DNA of 52,488 nucleotides from JANPLG01 sp964609085 (GTDB lineage: Bacteria; Armatimonadota; SYMT01). This document shows, piece after piece, positions 1 through 7,889 of this stretch. The notes beneath the pieces were generated by a model. It had not been told where the DNA came from and searched no databases. It worked only from the letters and a program-made list of their open reading frames with translations. Position 1 is the first letter of the stretch; each line of letters begins with the position of its first letter. Made by a program: the position numbers and the translations under genes. The stretch covers positions 1-52,488 of the forward strand of contig CAZSRZ010000022.1 in the NCBI GenBank assembly GCA_964609085.1. Reading direction: 5' to 3'.

Positions 1-640
1 CGGTGGAGAGGTCCATCACCGTGTCGGCGCCGTGGCGAATGGCCCAGACCATTTTGTCGACTTCCTCGGCCATGGAGGAGGTGACGGCGGAGTTGCCGAT
101 GTTGGCGTTGATCTTCACGAGGAAGTTGCGGCCGATAATCATCGGCTCGGCTTCCGGGTGGTTGATGTTTGCGGGGATGATGGCCCGTCCCCGGGCCACT
201 TCGTCTCTCACGTACTCGGCCGCCAGGCTTTCGCGGATGGCGACGAACTCCATCTCCGGCGTGATCACGCCCCGGCGGGCGTAATGCATCTGGGTGACAT
301 TGCCCGTGCCTCGCAGCGCATGGCGCCGAAGCGAGGGGGGGATCTCCACGTTTCCTCGCCCAGCGATCGGGCGGTAACTCGGTTCGCAGGCCTCAACCCC
401 CCCCCGGGCCAGAATCCACGGTTCGCGGAGACGGGGCAGGCCTTCGCGGATGTCGTGCCCCACGGGGCCGCTGGTGTCGTAGACGCGAACCGGCGATTCG
501 CCGCCGCTCAGTGCGATCTCCCGAACCGGTACCCGCACGCCGGCGGGTCCGTCCAGATGGATCCGGGCCGATGCGGGGAGCGCGGATGTCGCAGTCCCGT
601 GTCCATTAGCCGTCCCGTTTGTTCCGTTCTGTCCCGCCAT
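1..640 (-). CDS. thiC: Phosphomethylpyrimidine synthase ThiC, N-terminal part (runs off the left edge)
   Basis: ThiC is the radical-SAM enzyme that converts aminoimidazole ribotide to the HMP pyrimidine of thiamine. The frame starts at an ATG at 640 and runs off the window after about 213 residues. Around residues 115-205 it reads like a textbook ThiC: ARRGVITPEMEF, then RAIIPANINHPEAEPMIIG, then NFLVKINANIGNSAVTSS and a stretch ending in DTVMDLST. The catalytic core and C-terminal CxxCxxxxC cluster lie outside the window. The first 25 residues are a variable N/T/A-rich tail. A TPP riboswitch lies 72 bases upstream on the same strand, so expression should fall when thiamine pyrophosphate is plentiful. 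Family assignment is from sequence recall and is very secure. Confidence 0.96.
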   Translation of the reverse strand, partial: MAGQNGTNGTANGHGTATSALPASARIHLDGPAGVRVPVREIALSGGESPVRVYDTSGPVGHDIREGLPRLREPWILARGGVEACEPSYRPIAGRGNVEIPPSLRRHALRGTGNVTQMHYARRGVITPEMEFVAIRESLAAEYVRDEVARGRAIIPANINHPEAEPMIIGRNFLVKINANIGNSAVTSSMAEEVDKMVWAIRHGADTVMDLST

Positions 641-712
641 GGCAACCCCCGCAATAAAAAAGGGCACCGGCATCCGATGAAGTGGACGCGGCGCGCCTGG
701 AGACTGCGCACG

Positions 713-797
713 CATCGCTTCCCTGCGCCGGCATTATCCGGATCAGGTTCAAGGGGTCGGGCAGATGCCCTCTCAGCCGCAGCTCCCCCAGCAGATG
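713..797 (-). promoter_or_regulatory. TPP (THI-box) riboswitch in the thiC leader
   Basis: Read on the minus strand, this segment has the conserved THI-box blocks in order: GGGGGAGC, then CTGAGAGGGC, then CCTTGAACCTGATCCGG directly followed by ATAATGCCGGCGCAGGGA. The P1 helix can form between CATC-U-GCT (790-797) and AGCGATG (713-719). It sits just upstream of thiC, the commonest target of this class. A six-T run on the minus strand at 655-660 follows a GC-rich segment and could be part of a transcription-attenuating platform, but a clean terminator stem is not obvious. Confidence 0.95.
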
Positions 798-1115
798 GCG
801 GGCCCCGGCGGTCCGTCCGCCGTCTGGTTGTGGATCCCGGAGCGAAGCGCCGGTCTCGAGCCGATTCTAGCCCTGCCGAGTTCAACCGTCAACGCGGACC
901 CAGACTCGCAGACGAGCCACAGCCCAGAGCCTCGCACGTCCGTCACGCGATCTCCGCCTCCGTCAGTCGGGTGCCGCGCCGACCGCCCTGCATCCGCGGT
1001 CCGTTGAGCGTGGTGTGACCGCCGTCACGGAGGGCCCATCCGCGGGGCGCAAGAACTGCATTGTGGTCTCTGCGCCCAATCGCGCAGCGGTGCCGAGCAA
1101 AGCAGGAGAACCGCC
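798..1115. other. Divergent intergenic region between the thiC leader and the CHAP-domain gene
   Basis: About 318 bases with no convincing gene. It must hold the promoter for the thiC transcript on the minus strand and one for the gene starting at 1116. The open frames crossing it on either strand have Arg/Pro/Ser-rich translations typical of GC-rich non-coding DNA. A GGAGA ribosome-binding site precedes 1116. No other structure was seen. Confidence 0.5.
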
Positions 1116-2954
1116 ATGCCGCGGCTGGATCGACGCACGTTCCAGTATGCACTGATCCACGCCCTCGCGGACCCGCAACAAGCGGAACGGGATCGCGATC
1201 ACCTGATTGACTTTGAGCTCCCTGCCAAGGGGACACCGGTCCCGGCGGCGCTGCGAGCGCAAGCCATCGAGTGGACGGAGGAGCTACTGGATCACGGCAT
1301 CCTGCTGCGCTCCCGACCGCCTGCCGCAGCCCCGACGGCGTGCCTTCTCCACCTAGAGCTGACGGGGTCGGAGGCCGCCGCCCGCGTCAGGCGACTGGGC
1401 CGCGCTCCGGACCTGGGGGCATTTGGTCGGTTTCTGCTAATCTCCGTGGCGACTGCGGTCCTGATCCTGCTGTTCGCCCTCTTCTCGTGGTTCGTCCCCC
1501 GCGACTTCCTCGGTCAGTGGGGCTCGACGACGGCGACGGCGGCCGCACTCCTCGGCGGAAGCTTCTGGCGTGTCCGGGAAACAGGTTCGATCCGCAACGC
1601 CCTTGCCGATCGGTTTACGCTGTGGGTCGCATTCGGCGTGCTTGTGCTCGTGGTCGCACTGCTTGGCGTGGGGTATCTGCTCCCGATCGAGGTTGTCGCT
1701 CCACCCGGCAGCACGGTAGTCGTCGATGGCCGCGTCCGGACAGAGTCGCCGGACGGCCCTTTTACTCGCCGCCCAACGAGCGAGCGCAATCAGCAGGACC
1801 GGGAACCGCGCTCGCAGCATCCGATCCCAGTGAGGACGAAACTGCACCTCGCATGGTCGGACCACCAGGTTCAAGTGTCCAAACGGTGGTATGTCAATGC
1901 CGCGACGCCAACAGAGACCATGGTTTCGGCGCAGAGCCACTGGCCCTGGGCACGCAGGTCGTACTCGCACCTGCTCGCGATCGTCCACATGGGGGTGGAC
2001 TCGCGGGAGGCTCAGCCGGGGCCGGAGAGACAGGCCCTGGAGACCACCCGCGGCCTGATGCGGTGCGCCTACGTCTTGATGTCCCACCTTGGCCTGGACG
2101 CCGAAGAGGGGGATCGTCTGCTGCCGATCCGGTTGTACCCCGATCCGCACGGGAGCCTGAACGTCATTGGGCATCTCCAGGACGATGGAGACGGCACCTA
2201 CCTGATGGTTCCCCTGCTGCGACAGGCAGAGGTGAAAGGTGTCGCTCCCGAGGTGAAACGTCTCTCCTCCATCGCGCTCCCCAACCCGAAGGACAAGGCG
2301 GGCCTGCGAGCCGCCCTCAGTCAGTTGCGTGACGACGTCCTGCGGGAGCTCGATCTGGACCTTGTGGGCGAGGCGGTGAAGCGCTGGGACGAGTTTGCCG
2401 AGCAGGCTATTCTCGACCGGTTTCCGGAAGCATCGACGCTCACCGCACCACCGACGAGCCCGAAAGACCCCTTCGCGCAAGGCGTGCTGAATCTGGCCGT
2501 CGCACAGTTGGGCACCGAGGAAGACCCTCGGGGCTCCAACTCAGGGCCGAAGGTGAAGGCCTACCTCGATGCGGCCGGACTGCCCGACCGTCAACCCTGG
2601 TGCACGGCGTTCGTCTACTGGTGCCTGAGCGAGACCGCGAAGTCGATGAATCGGACCCTGGTCCTCCCCCAGACGGGCACCAATCGCCTTCTGCTGTCCC
2701 GAATGAGTGACCGGCAGACCAGGGATCCCCGCCCGGGCGACATCTACCTGACGCAGGTGCCGGGGGGCAGACTGCCGATGTCCGGGATCGTCGAGTCAGT
2801 GAACGGCTCCAGCTTCACGGGCGTTGAAGGCAACAGCAATGACGACGGCAACCGGGAGGCGTACAAGGTGGCTCGGCGCATACGGTCAACCAGACAGGCC
2901 ATCTTCCTGCGGATCGAGGCGGCGAAGGAACTCATGCCGGCGAAGGGACAGTGA
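1116..2954 (+). CDS. Membrane-anchored protein with C-terminal CHAP-like (amidase/endopeptidase) domain
   Basis: A 612-residue protein preceded by AGGAGA. A soluble N-terminal part of about 100 residues is followed by two hydrophobic segments (about residues 105-127 and 168-191), then a long, probably extracytoplasmic region of about 260 residues without recognised motifs. The C-terminal 150 residues resemble a CHAP fold: AVAQLGTEEDP, then PWCTAFVYWCL with the expected catalytic Cys496, then PGDIYL and VEGNSNDDG. CHAP enzymes cut peptidoglycan peptides or amide bonds. The position where family members carry the catalytic His, in an H-x-GIV context, reads LPMSGIVE, so the His appears to be Met. 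The domain may therefore be inactive or use another base. The identity of the N-terminal two thirds is unknown. Confidence 0.75.
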   Translation: MPRLDRRTFQYALIHALADPQQAERDRDHLIDFELPAKGTPVPAALRAQAIEWTEELLDHGILLRSRPPAAAPTACLLHLELTGSEAAARVRRLGRAPDLGAFGRFLLISVATAVLILLFALFSWFVPRDFLGQWGSTTATAAALLGGSFWRVRETGSIRNALADRFTLWVAFGVLVLVVALLGVGYLLPIEVVAPPGSTVVVDGRVRTESPDGPFTRRPTSERNQQDREPRSQHPIPVRTKLHLAWSDHQVQVSKRWYVNAATPTETMVSAQSHWPWARRSYSHLLAIVHMGVDSREAQPGPERQALETTRGLMRCAYVLMSHLGLDAEEGDRLLPIRLYPDPHGSLNVIGHLQDDGDGTYLMVPLLRQAEVKGVAPEVKRLSSIALPNPKDKAGLRAALSQLRDDVLRELDLDLVGEAVKRWDEFAEQAILDRFPEASTLTAPPTSPKDPFAQGVLNLAVAQLGTEEDPRGSNSGPKVKAYLDAAGLPDRQPWCTAFVYWCLSETAKSMNRTLVLPQTGTNRLLLSRMSDRQTRDPRPGDIYLTQVPGGRLPMSGIVESVNGSSFTGVEGNSNDDGNREAYKVARRIRSTRQAIFLRIEAAKELMPAKGQ

Positions 2955-3045
2955 CCGCCGTCGGGCCGGCGCCAGCCCCTCCGACGGTCCGTCCCTCCCA
3001 ATGCCGGGCGCAGCCCGTTTCGGGCCACCAAATCCCCGGCGGGGC

Positions 3046-4313
3046 TCAGGCCCTCCCGAAGGCGCAGCGCCTGCAAAGGACCACACCGTCGGCCCTTTCC
3101 ACGAGGCACGCGCGACAGATCGGCTCCGCGCACGATGTGCACGCCGTGCCGGCGGCCGCACCCGGGTGATTGCGGCAGCCGACGGTCGCAGGAACCGGCC
3201 CGCTCATCACCGGGAGCGGGCCCTCGAGCACGGTGACGGCTGCCGCTCCCGCTNNNNNNNNNNNNNNNNNNNNNNNNNNNNNNNNNNNNNNNNNNNNNNN
3301 NNNNNNNNNNNNNNNNNNNNNNNNNNNNNNNNNNNNNNNNNNNNNNNNNNNNNCCCGCTCATCACCGGGAGCGGGCCCTCGAGCACGGTGACGGCTGCCG
3401 CTCCCGCTGACGGAGGAGCACCGGAGCCGAGGTGGTAGCGAGGGGGAGGAGCTGGGGTCGCGGGCGGAACGGCGGGCGTGGGTGGGGCAAAGGTGAACTG
3501 CGGCATCCGCCCGAGCCGTATGTCTTCGGCCATCTCCCCGGCTCGGGCGTAGCGCTGCGCCGGCTCCTTGGACATGGCCTTGATGAGCGCTCCCTGCACG
3601 TAGGGCGGCAATCCCGGCGGGGGTGGGGGGTACTCCGACAGTACCCGCTGGGCGATCTCGGGCACGCTGCCCCCCTCAAAGGCTCGGCGCGTCGTGGCCG
3701 CCTCGTAGAGGGTGATAGAGAGGGAGTAGATGTCCGTGCGTCGGTCCACCGGCTTTTGGAGGATCTGCTCCGGAGACATGTAAGCGGGTGAACCCTGAAA
3801 GCCCCCGGAGAGCGCCGGGTCGTCATCGGGAAGCAGCCGGGCGATGCCGAAATCCATCAGCCGGGCGCCGCCATCCGGCAGAAACATGATGTTCTCCGGC
3901 TTGATGTCGCGATGGACCACTCCGCGGTCATGGCTGTGGTCGAGGGCGTCAGCCACCTCCACGAGTAGCCTCAGGAGTTCCGGCAGGGAGAGTGGTCCCT
4001 GGAACTGGAGACGGTCACGCAGGTTGGTGCCGCGGACCTTCTCCATCGCGAAGTAGGGTCTGCCGCCGACTTCTCCCTGTTCATAGAGGCGGACAATCCG
4101 CGGATGATTGAGACGCTGCAGCGCCCGGGCTTCACGTGTGAACCGCTCAACCTGCCGACGCAGGGTGTCCGGCGTGCTGTTCGGCGCCGCGCTCATCACT
4201 TTCAGGGCAACGGGAATTCCCTCCCCGATGCGCCGGGCTTCGTAGACGACACCCATCGCGCCGCGGCCCAGCTCGCCGAGGATCTCGTAGTCGCCAAAGG
4301 TCGTCTGCGCCAT
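3046..4313 (-). CDS. Serine/threonine protein kinase with C-terminal zinc-cluster tail (interrupted by assembly gap)
   Basis: The N-terminal 270 residues form a Hanks-type kinase domain: glycine loop GRGAMGVVYEA, VALK with Lys38, HRDIKPENIM with Asp136, DFG at 154-156 and a GSPAYMSPEQ activation-loop end. A Pro-rich linker follows. The frame then enters 100 Ns, but the bases on both sides of the gap are an identical 55-mer. Collapsing them keeps the frame open: LEGPLPVMSG continues into PVPATVGCRNHPG and then three CxxC pairs (ACTSC, ICRAC, LCRRC), ending at a TGA at 3046. That tail has the spacing of a B-box or zinc-ribbon domain. There is no transmembrane helix after the kinase domain, so it is probably cytoplasmic. 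Start at ATG 4313. Confidence 0.88.
3199..3253. repeat. Left copy of the 55-bp duplicated gap flank
   Basis: These 55 bases are identical to 3354-3408 on the other side of the N run. Both encode the same stretch of the kinase linker (AVTVLEGPLPVMSG). The duplication is most simply two contig ends sharing one k-mer of 55 that were scaffolded without merging. Confidence 0.95.
3254..3353. other. Assembly gap of 100 N
   Basis: Exactly 100 Ns, a default scaffold-gap length. Because the flanking 55-mers are identical and the kinase frame joins perfectly when they are collapsed, the true gap is probably minus 55 bases: no sequence is missing and 155 positions of this window are likely artefactual. 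Confidence 0.98.
3354..3408. repeat. Right copy of the 55-bp duplicated gap flank
   Basis: Identical to 3199-3253; see that entry. Identity stops exactly at the N boundary on one side and after 55 bases on the other, as expected for a shared k-mer at contig ends and not for a biological repeat. Confidence 0.95.
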
Positions 4314-4463
4314 ACGGATTCACCCCGGTGGCCGGACCGGACCCGCGCTCTGCCGTGTCGGTTAGGCGTGCGGCTGGCCGGAGCCGAACAGGGTGATGGT
4401 AACACGCCGTGCATCGGAGCAGGCAACCCGCACGGCCGCTCGGTCCCCGCATCCGCCGGCCGG

Positions 4464-4676
4464 CTACGTAGACTGCCTGAGGATCACGGTCTTGAAGAGG
4501 AACATGGCGGCGAGGACGATCCACCACGACTGGGTTAGAACGCCGAGGCAGACGATCGCGAGACCGACGGCAAGCTGTTCCCGCTTGCCGCGGGCAAGCG
4601 CCATCACCACCACTCCGCAGGTCAGCAAGAGCAGCCCGAAGAGAACGCTCGCCAGAACGATCAGCGACAGTGTCAT
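4464..4676 (-). CDS. Small two-helix membrane protein
   Basis: A 70-residue protein starting MTLSLIVL. This start was chosen over an upstream in-frame ATG because a perfect GGAGGTGAAG ribosome-binding site lies just before it. Two hydrophobic segments (about 3-24 and 34-58) are separated by a short basic loop (ARGKREQ), giving a helical hairpin. No family is recognised. It lies between the tRNA gene and the kinase, on the kinase strand, 150 bases upstream of the kinase start, so co-transcription with the kinase is possible. Confidence 0.7.
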   Translation of the reverse strand: MTLSLIVLASVLFGLLLLTCGVVVMALARGKREQLAVGLAIVCLGVLTQSWWIVLAAMFLFKTVILRQST

Positions 4677-4737
4677 CTTCACCTCCGACCCGCAGGCACG
4701 CGGCTCCCGCCTCAACGTGCTAAAATCGCCTCGCAAT

Positions 4738-4809
4738 GGGCCTATAGCTCAGCGGTAGAGCAGGGGACTCATAATCCCTGGGTCGGGGGTTCGAATCCCT
4801 CTGGGCCCA
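4738..4809 (+). tRNA. tRNA with CAU anticodon (elongator Met or Ile2)
   Basis: A 72-nt cloverleaf. The acceptor stem GGGCCTA pairs with TGGGCCC followed by discriminator A. The D-arm is GCTC-AGCGGTA-GAGC. The anticodon stem is AGGGA/TCCCT-like around the loop CTCATAA, giving anticodon CAT. The T-arm is GGGGG-TTCGAAT-CCCTC. No CCA is encoded. With CAU it is either elongator tRNA-Met or the tRNA-Ile that is converted by lysidine modification; the D-arm and anticodon region resemble known Ile2 tRNAs as much as Met. It is not the initiator, because the anticodon stem lacks the three G:C pairs. Confidence 0.95.
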
Positions 4810-4835
4810 ATTCCTCGGCGAACAGCACACCAACT

Positions 4836-5072
4836 ATGCCATCCCCAGTGCGACAAAGCGAGATGGAGGCTGTGTTCGAACTCACCGACGCCCGCGGCAT
4901 CCACCGGGAGTCGATCACCGTGGAATTGGGGAAACGCGATCCCGGCGACGTGCGTCTTGTGCGCGGATCGCATCTCGAAATTCGCCTTCCCGAGTCGACT
5001 CCCGCTTCCGAATGGGTTGGCACCGTGCTGGCACCCCAACTCGACACGTGGGGTTTCGTCGAGCTGCCGTAA
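4836..5072 (+). CDS. Small hypothetical protein
   Basis: A 78-residue frame beginning 26 bases after the tRNA. Its composition is coding-like (FELTDARGIHRESITVELG, then LRLPES-like acidic and hydrophobic alternation), suggesting a small beta-rich domain. No family is recognised. Neither possible start has a good ribosome-binding site; the ATG at 4863 (MEAVFELTD) is an equally likely start. It ends 10 bases before the convergent amidase gene. Confidence 0.5.
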   Translation: MPSPVRQSEMEAVFELTDARGIHRESITVELGKRDPGDVRLVRGSHLEIRLPESTPASEWVGTVLAPQLDTWGFVELP

Positions 5073-5081
5073 GGGCGGTGC

Positions 5082-6626
5082 TCAGTTGGGTGGAAGCTGG
5101 GAACTGGTATCGGCGCCGGATCCTGCGTCTCCGGAAAGCGGCATCGGGCCAGGTAGCCCCGGCTGGGTGAAGTAGTCGATCACGCCCATCGCCAGGCTCA
5201 TCCCCAGCGTGGCGTGAAAGCCGGTGTTGGAGAGCAGCTTTTCTTCCATCGCATTGTTGATGAACGCCACTTCCAGCAGCACGCTCGGCATGCGGACGTT
5301 GCGGCAGACGTAGAAGCGACACGGCCGGATGCCCCCATCTCGCAGCCCTGTGGCGACGACCAACCGCCGGTGCATCGCCTGCGCCAGCCCCAGGCTCTGC
5401 GGCGTGGTGTAGTAGGTCTGGCTGCCATTGGCGCTGTTCCGCCTCGGCGTTGAGTTGCAGTGGACGCTGATGAAGAGATCCACGTTTTCCCGGGAGGCGA
5501 TCTCCACGCGCTCTTCCAGGCTGACGAAGGTGTCGTCGTCGCGAGTCATGATGACCCGGGCGCCGCACTTCACCAGTTGATCCCGGAACTCGAGGGCCAT
5601 TCGTAGACACAGATCCTTCTCTAGATTCGAGAGGCCCTTGGCCCCGGAGCTGTGTCCGCCGTGCCCAGCGTCGACACAGATCACGCGGCCGAGCAGGCTG
5701 TTCGCCGTCAGGTTGATGCGCCCCAGGGGGGGTAGGGCGCTTCGAGAGGTGAGCCGTTTCGGCATCGCCGGAATTCGCTGTGCGGGGATGGGGTCGGGCT
5801 GCCCCAGTGGTGCGGTTGCCACCGGCGTCCCTTCACCCACGGTAGCCAGGAGGTCCGCTCCGTCCACGCGGACGGAGGTGACGCGTGTCTCCAGGCCCGG
5901 AACTTCCAGAGTCAGACGTGCCTTGCCTGGTTCCGGATGGCCCGTGCGCAGGGCCTTCACGTTTCCGATCGGTGCGGCGAGCTTCACGTTGGTGGCCCAC
6001 ATAGCCCCGACCAGATCGATTGCCACGCGAACGGGTGGGAGCTTTACCTGCAACCAGGTAGGCTTCAGCTTGCCGGCGGCGAGGATCCGAATCTGCACGC
6101 CCTGCGGTGTCTCCCTCAACTCCACTCCGGTCAGGGTAATCAGCCCCGCCGCGGGCTCTACCGGAGGAACCTGCGCCACCGGACGCCTGGTGCTCGGGAC
6201 CAGGGCGACGATGTTCTCGCCCTTCGTCCACTTGATGTCGATGCCGAGCTGCTCCGAAAGCGCCCGCACGGGCACGAAGATGTTTCCCCCGAGGGCCAGC
6301 ACAACCGGCGTCTCCGCCGTCTCCGGAATGTCGTCTCGCGAGGTGACGATGTCCCAGTCCGCGACCTTCTTCCCCTTGTGGAAAACCGAGTACGTGTCCT
6401 GGTTCCGTGTAAACGTGACGTCAATCCGCTGCAGGGCGGGGATGATCGGTGCCCAGAGTTCCTGGTCCTCGATGTGTCCGTAGGTCATGTAGAAGCGTAC
6501 CGGACCGCTTCCGACCGACAGTCGGGTGCCGGATGCGCCCACGTCCGCAGTCGCGGGCCTCAGCCCCAGCATCAGGGCGAGCACCAATCCGGCGCAGAGG
6601 GCGATTATCGGTGCGGCGCGACGCAT
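5082..6626 (-). CDS. Secreted N-acetylmuramoyl-L-alanine amidase (AMIN and Amidase_3 domains)
   Basis: A 514-residue protein. The ATG at 6626 is preceded by AGGAG at suitable distance and opens a signal peptide (MRRAAPIIALCAGLVLALML, then a processing site near ATADV). Residues about 30-140 resemble the copper-amine-oxidase N-terminal-like domain common in Gram-positive-type envelope proteins. Residues about 155-260 resemble an AMIN domain, which targets septal peptidoglycan or the envelope. The C-terminal 200 residues are Amidase_3, a zinc enzyme: the ligand His in VDAGHGG, the Glu in NLEKDL, the His in SVHCNS, and the catalytic Glu in VLLEVAFINN are all present. It should cleave the MurNAc to L-Ala bond. 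The gene stands alone on this strand with convergent neighbours. Confidence 0.93.
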   Translation of the reverse strand: MRRAAPIIALCAGLVLALMLGLRPATADVGASGTRLSVGSGPVRFYMTYGHIEDQELWAPIIPALQRIDVTFTRNQDTYSVFHKGKKVADWDIVTSRDDIPETAETPVVLALGGNIFVPVRALSEQLGIDIKWTKGENIVALVPSTRRPVAQVPPVEPAAGLITLTGVELRETPQGVQIRILAAGKLKPTWLQVKLPPVRVAIDLVGAMWATNVKLAAPIGNVKALRTGHPEPGKARLTLEVPGLETRVTSVRVDGADLLATVGEGTPVATAPLGQPDPIPAQRIPAMPKRLTSRSALPPLGRINLTANSLLGRVICVDAGHGGHSSGAKGLSNLEKDLCLRMALEFRDQLVKCGARVIMTRDDDTFVSLEERVEIASRENVDLFISVHCNSTPRRNSANGSQTYYTTPQSLGLAQAMHRRLVVATGLRDGGIRPCRFYVCRNVRMPSVLLEVAFINNAMEEKLLSNTGFHATLGMSLAMGVIDYFTQPGLPGPMPLSGDAGSGADTSSQLPPN

Positions 6627-6741
6627 CGGGTCTGGTCTCCTTGGCACGACCCCCTACGTTGGGGGCCGGGGGTATGGGGAGTCGGGGGTAAGTGGATTCT
6701 CGGTTGAGCGGCCGGGACTCCACACCACCCGGTCGGTGGAG

Positions 6742-7713
6742 TTAGAGGTCCGACAGGAATTGGAATATGCGATCAGCGGCGCCGGGCAGGGCTTCGTGCC
6801 CGAAGTCGGGATAGATCAGCAGGTCTTTCCGGCTGGGAATCCTGTTGTAGGCCGCAAACTGGGTGGAGGGCGGGCAGATCGAATCCATCAGACCCACGCT
6901 CATCAGAACCTCGGCTCGGATGCGCGGCGCGAGGTGCTGATTGTCTATATAGCCCAGATTGGTGAAGATCTCCACCTCGCGCTCGTGCCGGGGATCGAAG
7001 GATCGGAAATAGAGCCGCAGTTCCTCGTAGGCGTTGGTGGCCAGGTCCATCTCCCACACGCGCTGGTAGTCGCAGAGGAAGGGAAAGAGGGGGGCTGCCT
7101 TCCGCAGGCTCGGCGTCAACGCGGCGCAGGCGAGGGTGAGCGCCCCACCCTGCGAGCCGCCGGTGGCCGCAACCCGCTCCGCATCCACCTCCGGGAATCC
7201 CATGACGATGCGCGCCAGCATTGCCGTGTCAAGGTAGATCTGTCTGAATAGGAGTCGTTCCGGGCGTCCCTGCAGTGCGTCGGTAAGCCCCCGGACGATG
7301 TGCCCGCGCATGGTGGTGCCGCTGACCCCGCCCACGTCGTCGGACTCGCCGCCCTGGCCGCGACAATCCAGCGCGGCGACGGAATAACCCTGGGAGACCC
7401 AGCTCAGTTTGTCCGACCATTCGCCGCAGTTGCCGGTGTAGCCGTGGAAAAGCAGCACTGCCGGATGCGGCGCCGTTGCCCCGCGAGGTCGCAGGTACTT
7501 GGCGTGCACGCGTGCACCGCCCACGCCTGTGAAGTAGAGGTCGAAGCACTCCGCCAGACGGGACGGGAGGTGGTGAGGAACCAGGGTCGGTGCCGGCTCG
7601 GTGGTCGCCAGCTCTCGCAGAGCCGCGTCCCAGTACCCGTCGAAGTCATCGGGCCGGGGGTTCCGGCCCAGGTAGCTGTACAGTTTCTCCAGGGGAAGGT
7701 CAACGATAGGCAC
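6742..7713 (-). CDS. Acetylxylan esterase / cephalosporin-C deacetylase family (CE7) hydrolase
   Basis: A 323-residue alpha/beta hydrolase without a signal peptide. The family signatures are present: RGQGG after LDC, the nucleophile elbow GGSQGG, the acid in GLMDSICPP and the base in FGHE. CE7 enzymes are cytoplasmic deacetylases of short xylo-oligosaccharides and related acetyl esters. The start is a GTG at 7713 with CGGAG seven bases before it; no ATG gives a better fit. Length matches the family (about 320). Confidence 0.93.
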   Translation of the reverse strand: MPIVDLPLEKLYSYLGRNPRPDDFDGYWDAALRELATTEPAPTLVPHHLPSRLAECFDLYFTGVGGARVHAKYLRPRGATAPHPAVLLFHGYTGNCGEWSDKLSWVSQGYSVAALDCRGQGGESDDVGGVSGTTMRGHIVRGLTDALQGRPERLLFRQIYLDTAMLARIVMGFPEVDAERVAATGGSQGGALTLACAALTPSLRKAAPLFPFLCDYQRVWEMDLATNAYEELRLYFRSFDPRHEREVEIFTNLGYIDNQHLAPRIRAEVLMSVGLMDSICPPSTQFAAYNRIPSRKDLLIYPDFGHEALPGAADRIFQFLSDL

Positions 7714-7889
7714 GAGGATGCTCCGAGGTGGGGTTCAGGCGGTTGTTCCCGCCGCGCTCCGCGCTCCCCTGCTTGAGAGTCGGGGGAAGGGGTCGCGGTG
7801 CCCGCCGAGACAATCTGAGCCCGTCGGGTACCGGGACTCTTCCGGACCATGCGGCACACTGCGCATCTCCCGCGACGAACGAGCCGAAG

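Noticed and set aside
32..1018. Long plus-strand open frame antisense to thiC and its riboswitch
   Set aside because: The minus strand reads as ThiC and a THI box; the plus-strand translation is Arg/Pro/Gly-rich and matches nothing.
3199..3408. A genuine biological direct repeat around the gap
   Set aside because: Both copies are exactly 55 bases, abut the Ns and encode the same part of one protein; an assembly overlap is simpler.
6640..6690. Terminator between the amidase and CE7 genes
   Set aside because: A CCCCC...GGGGG pairing exists but has no T-run on the strand where a terminator would be needed.
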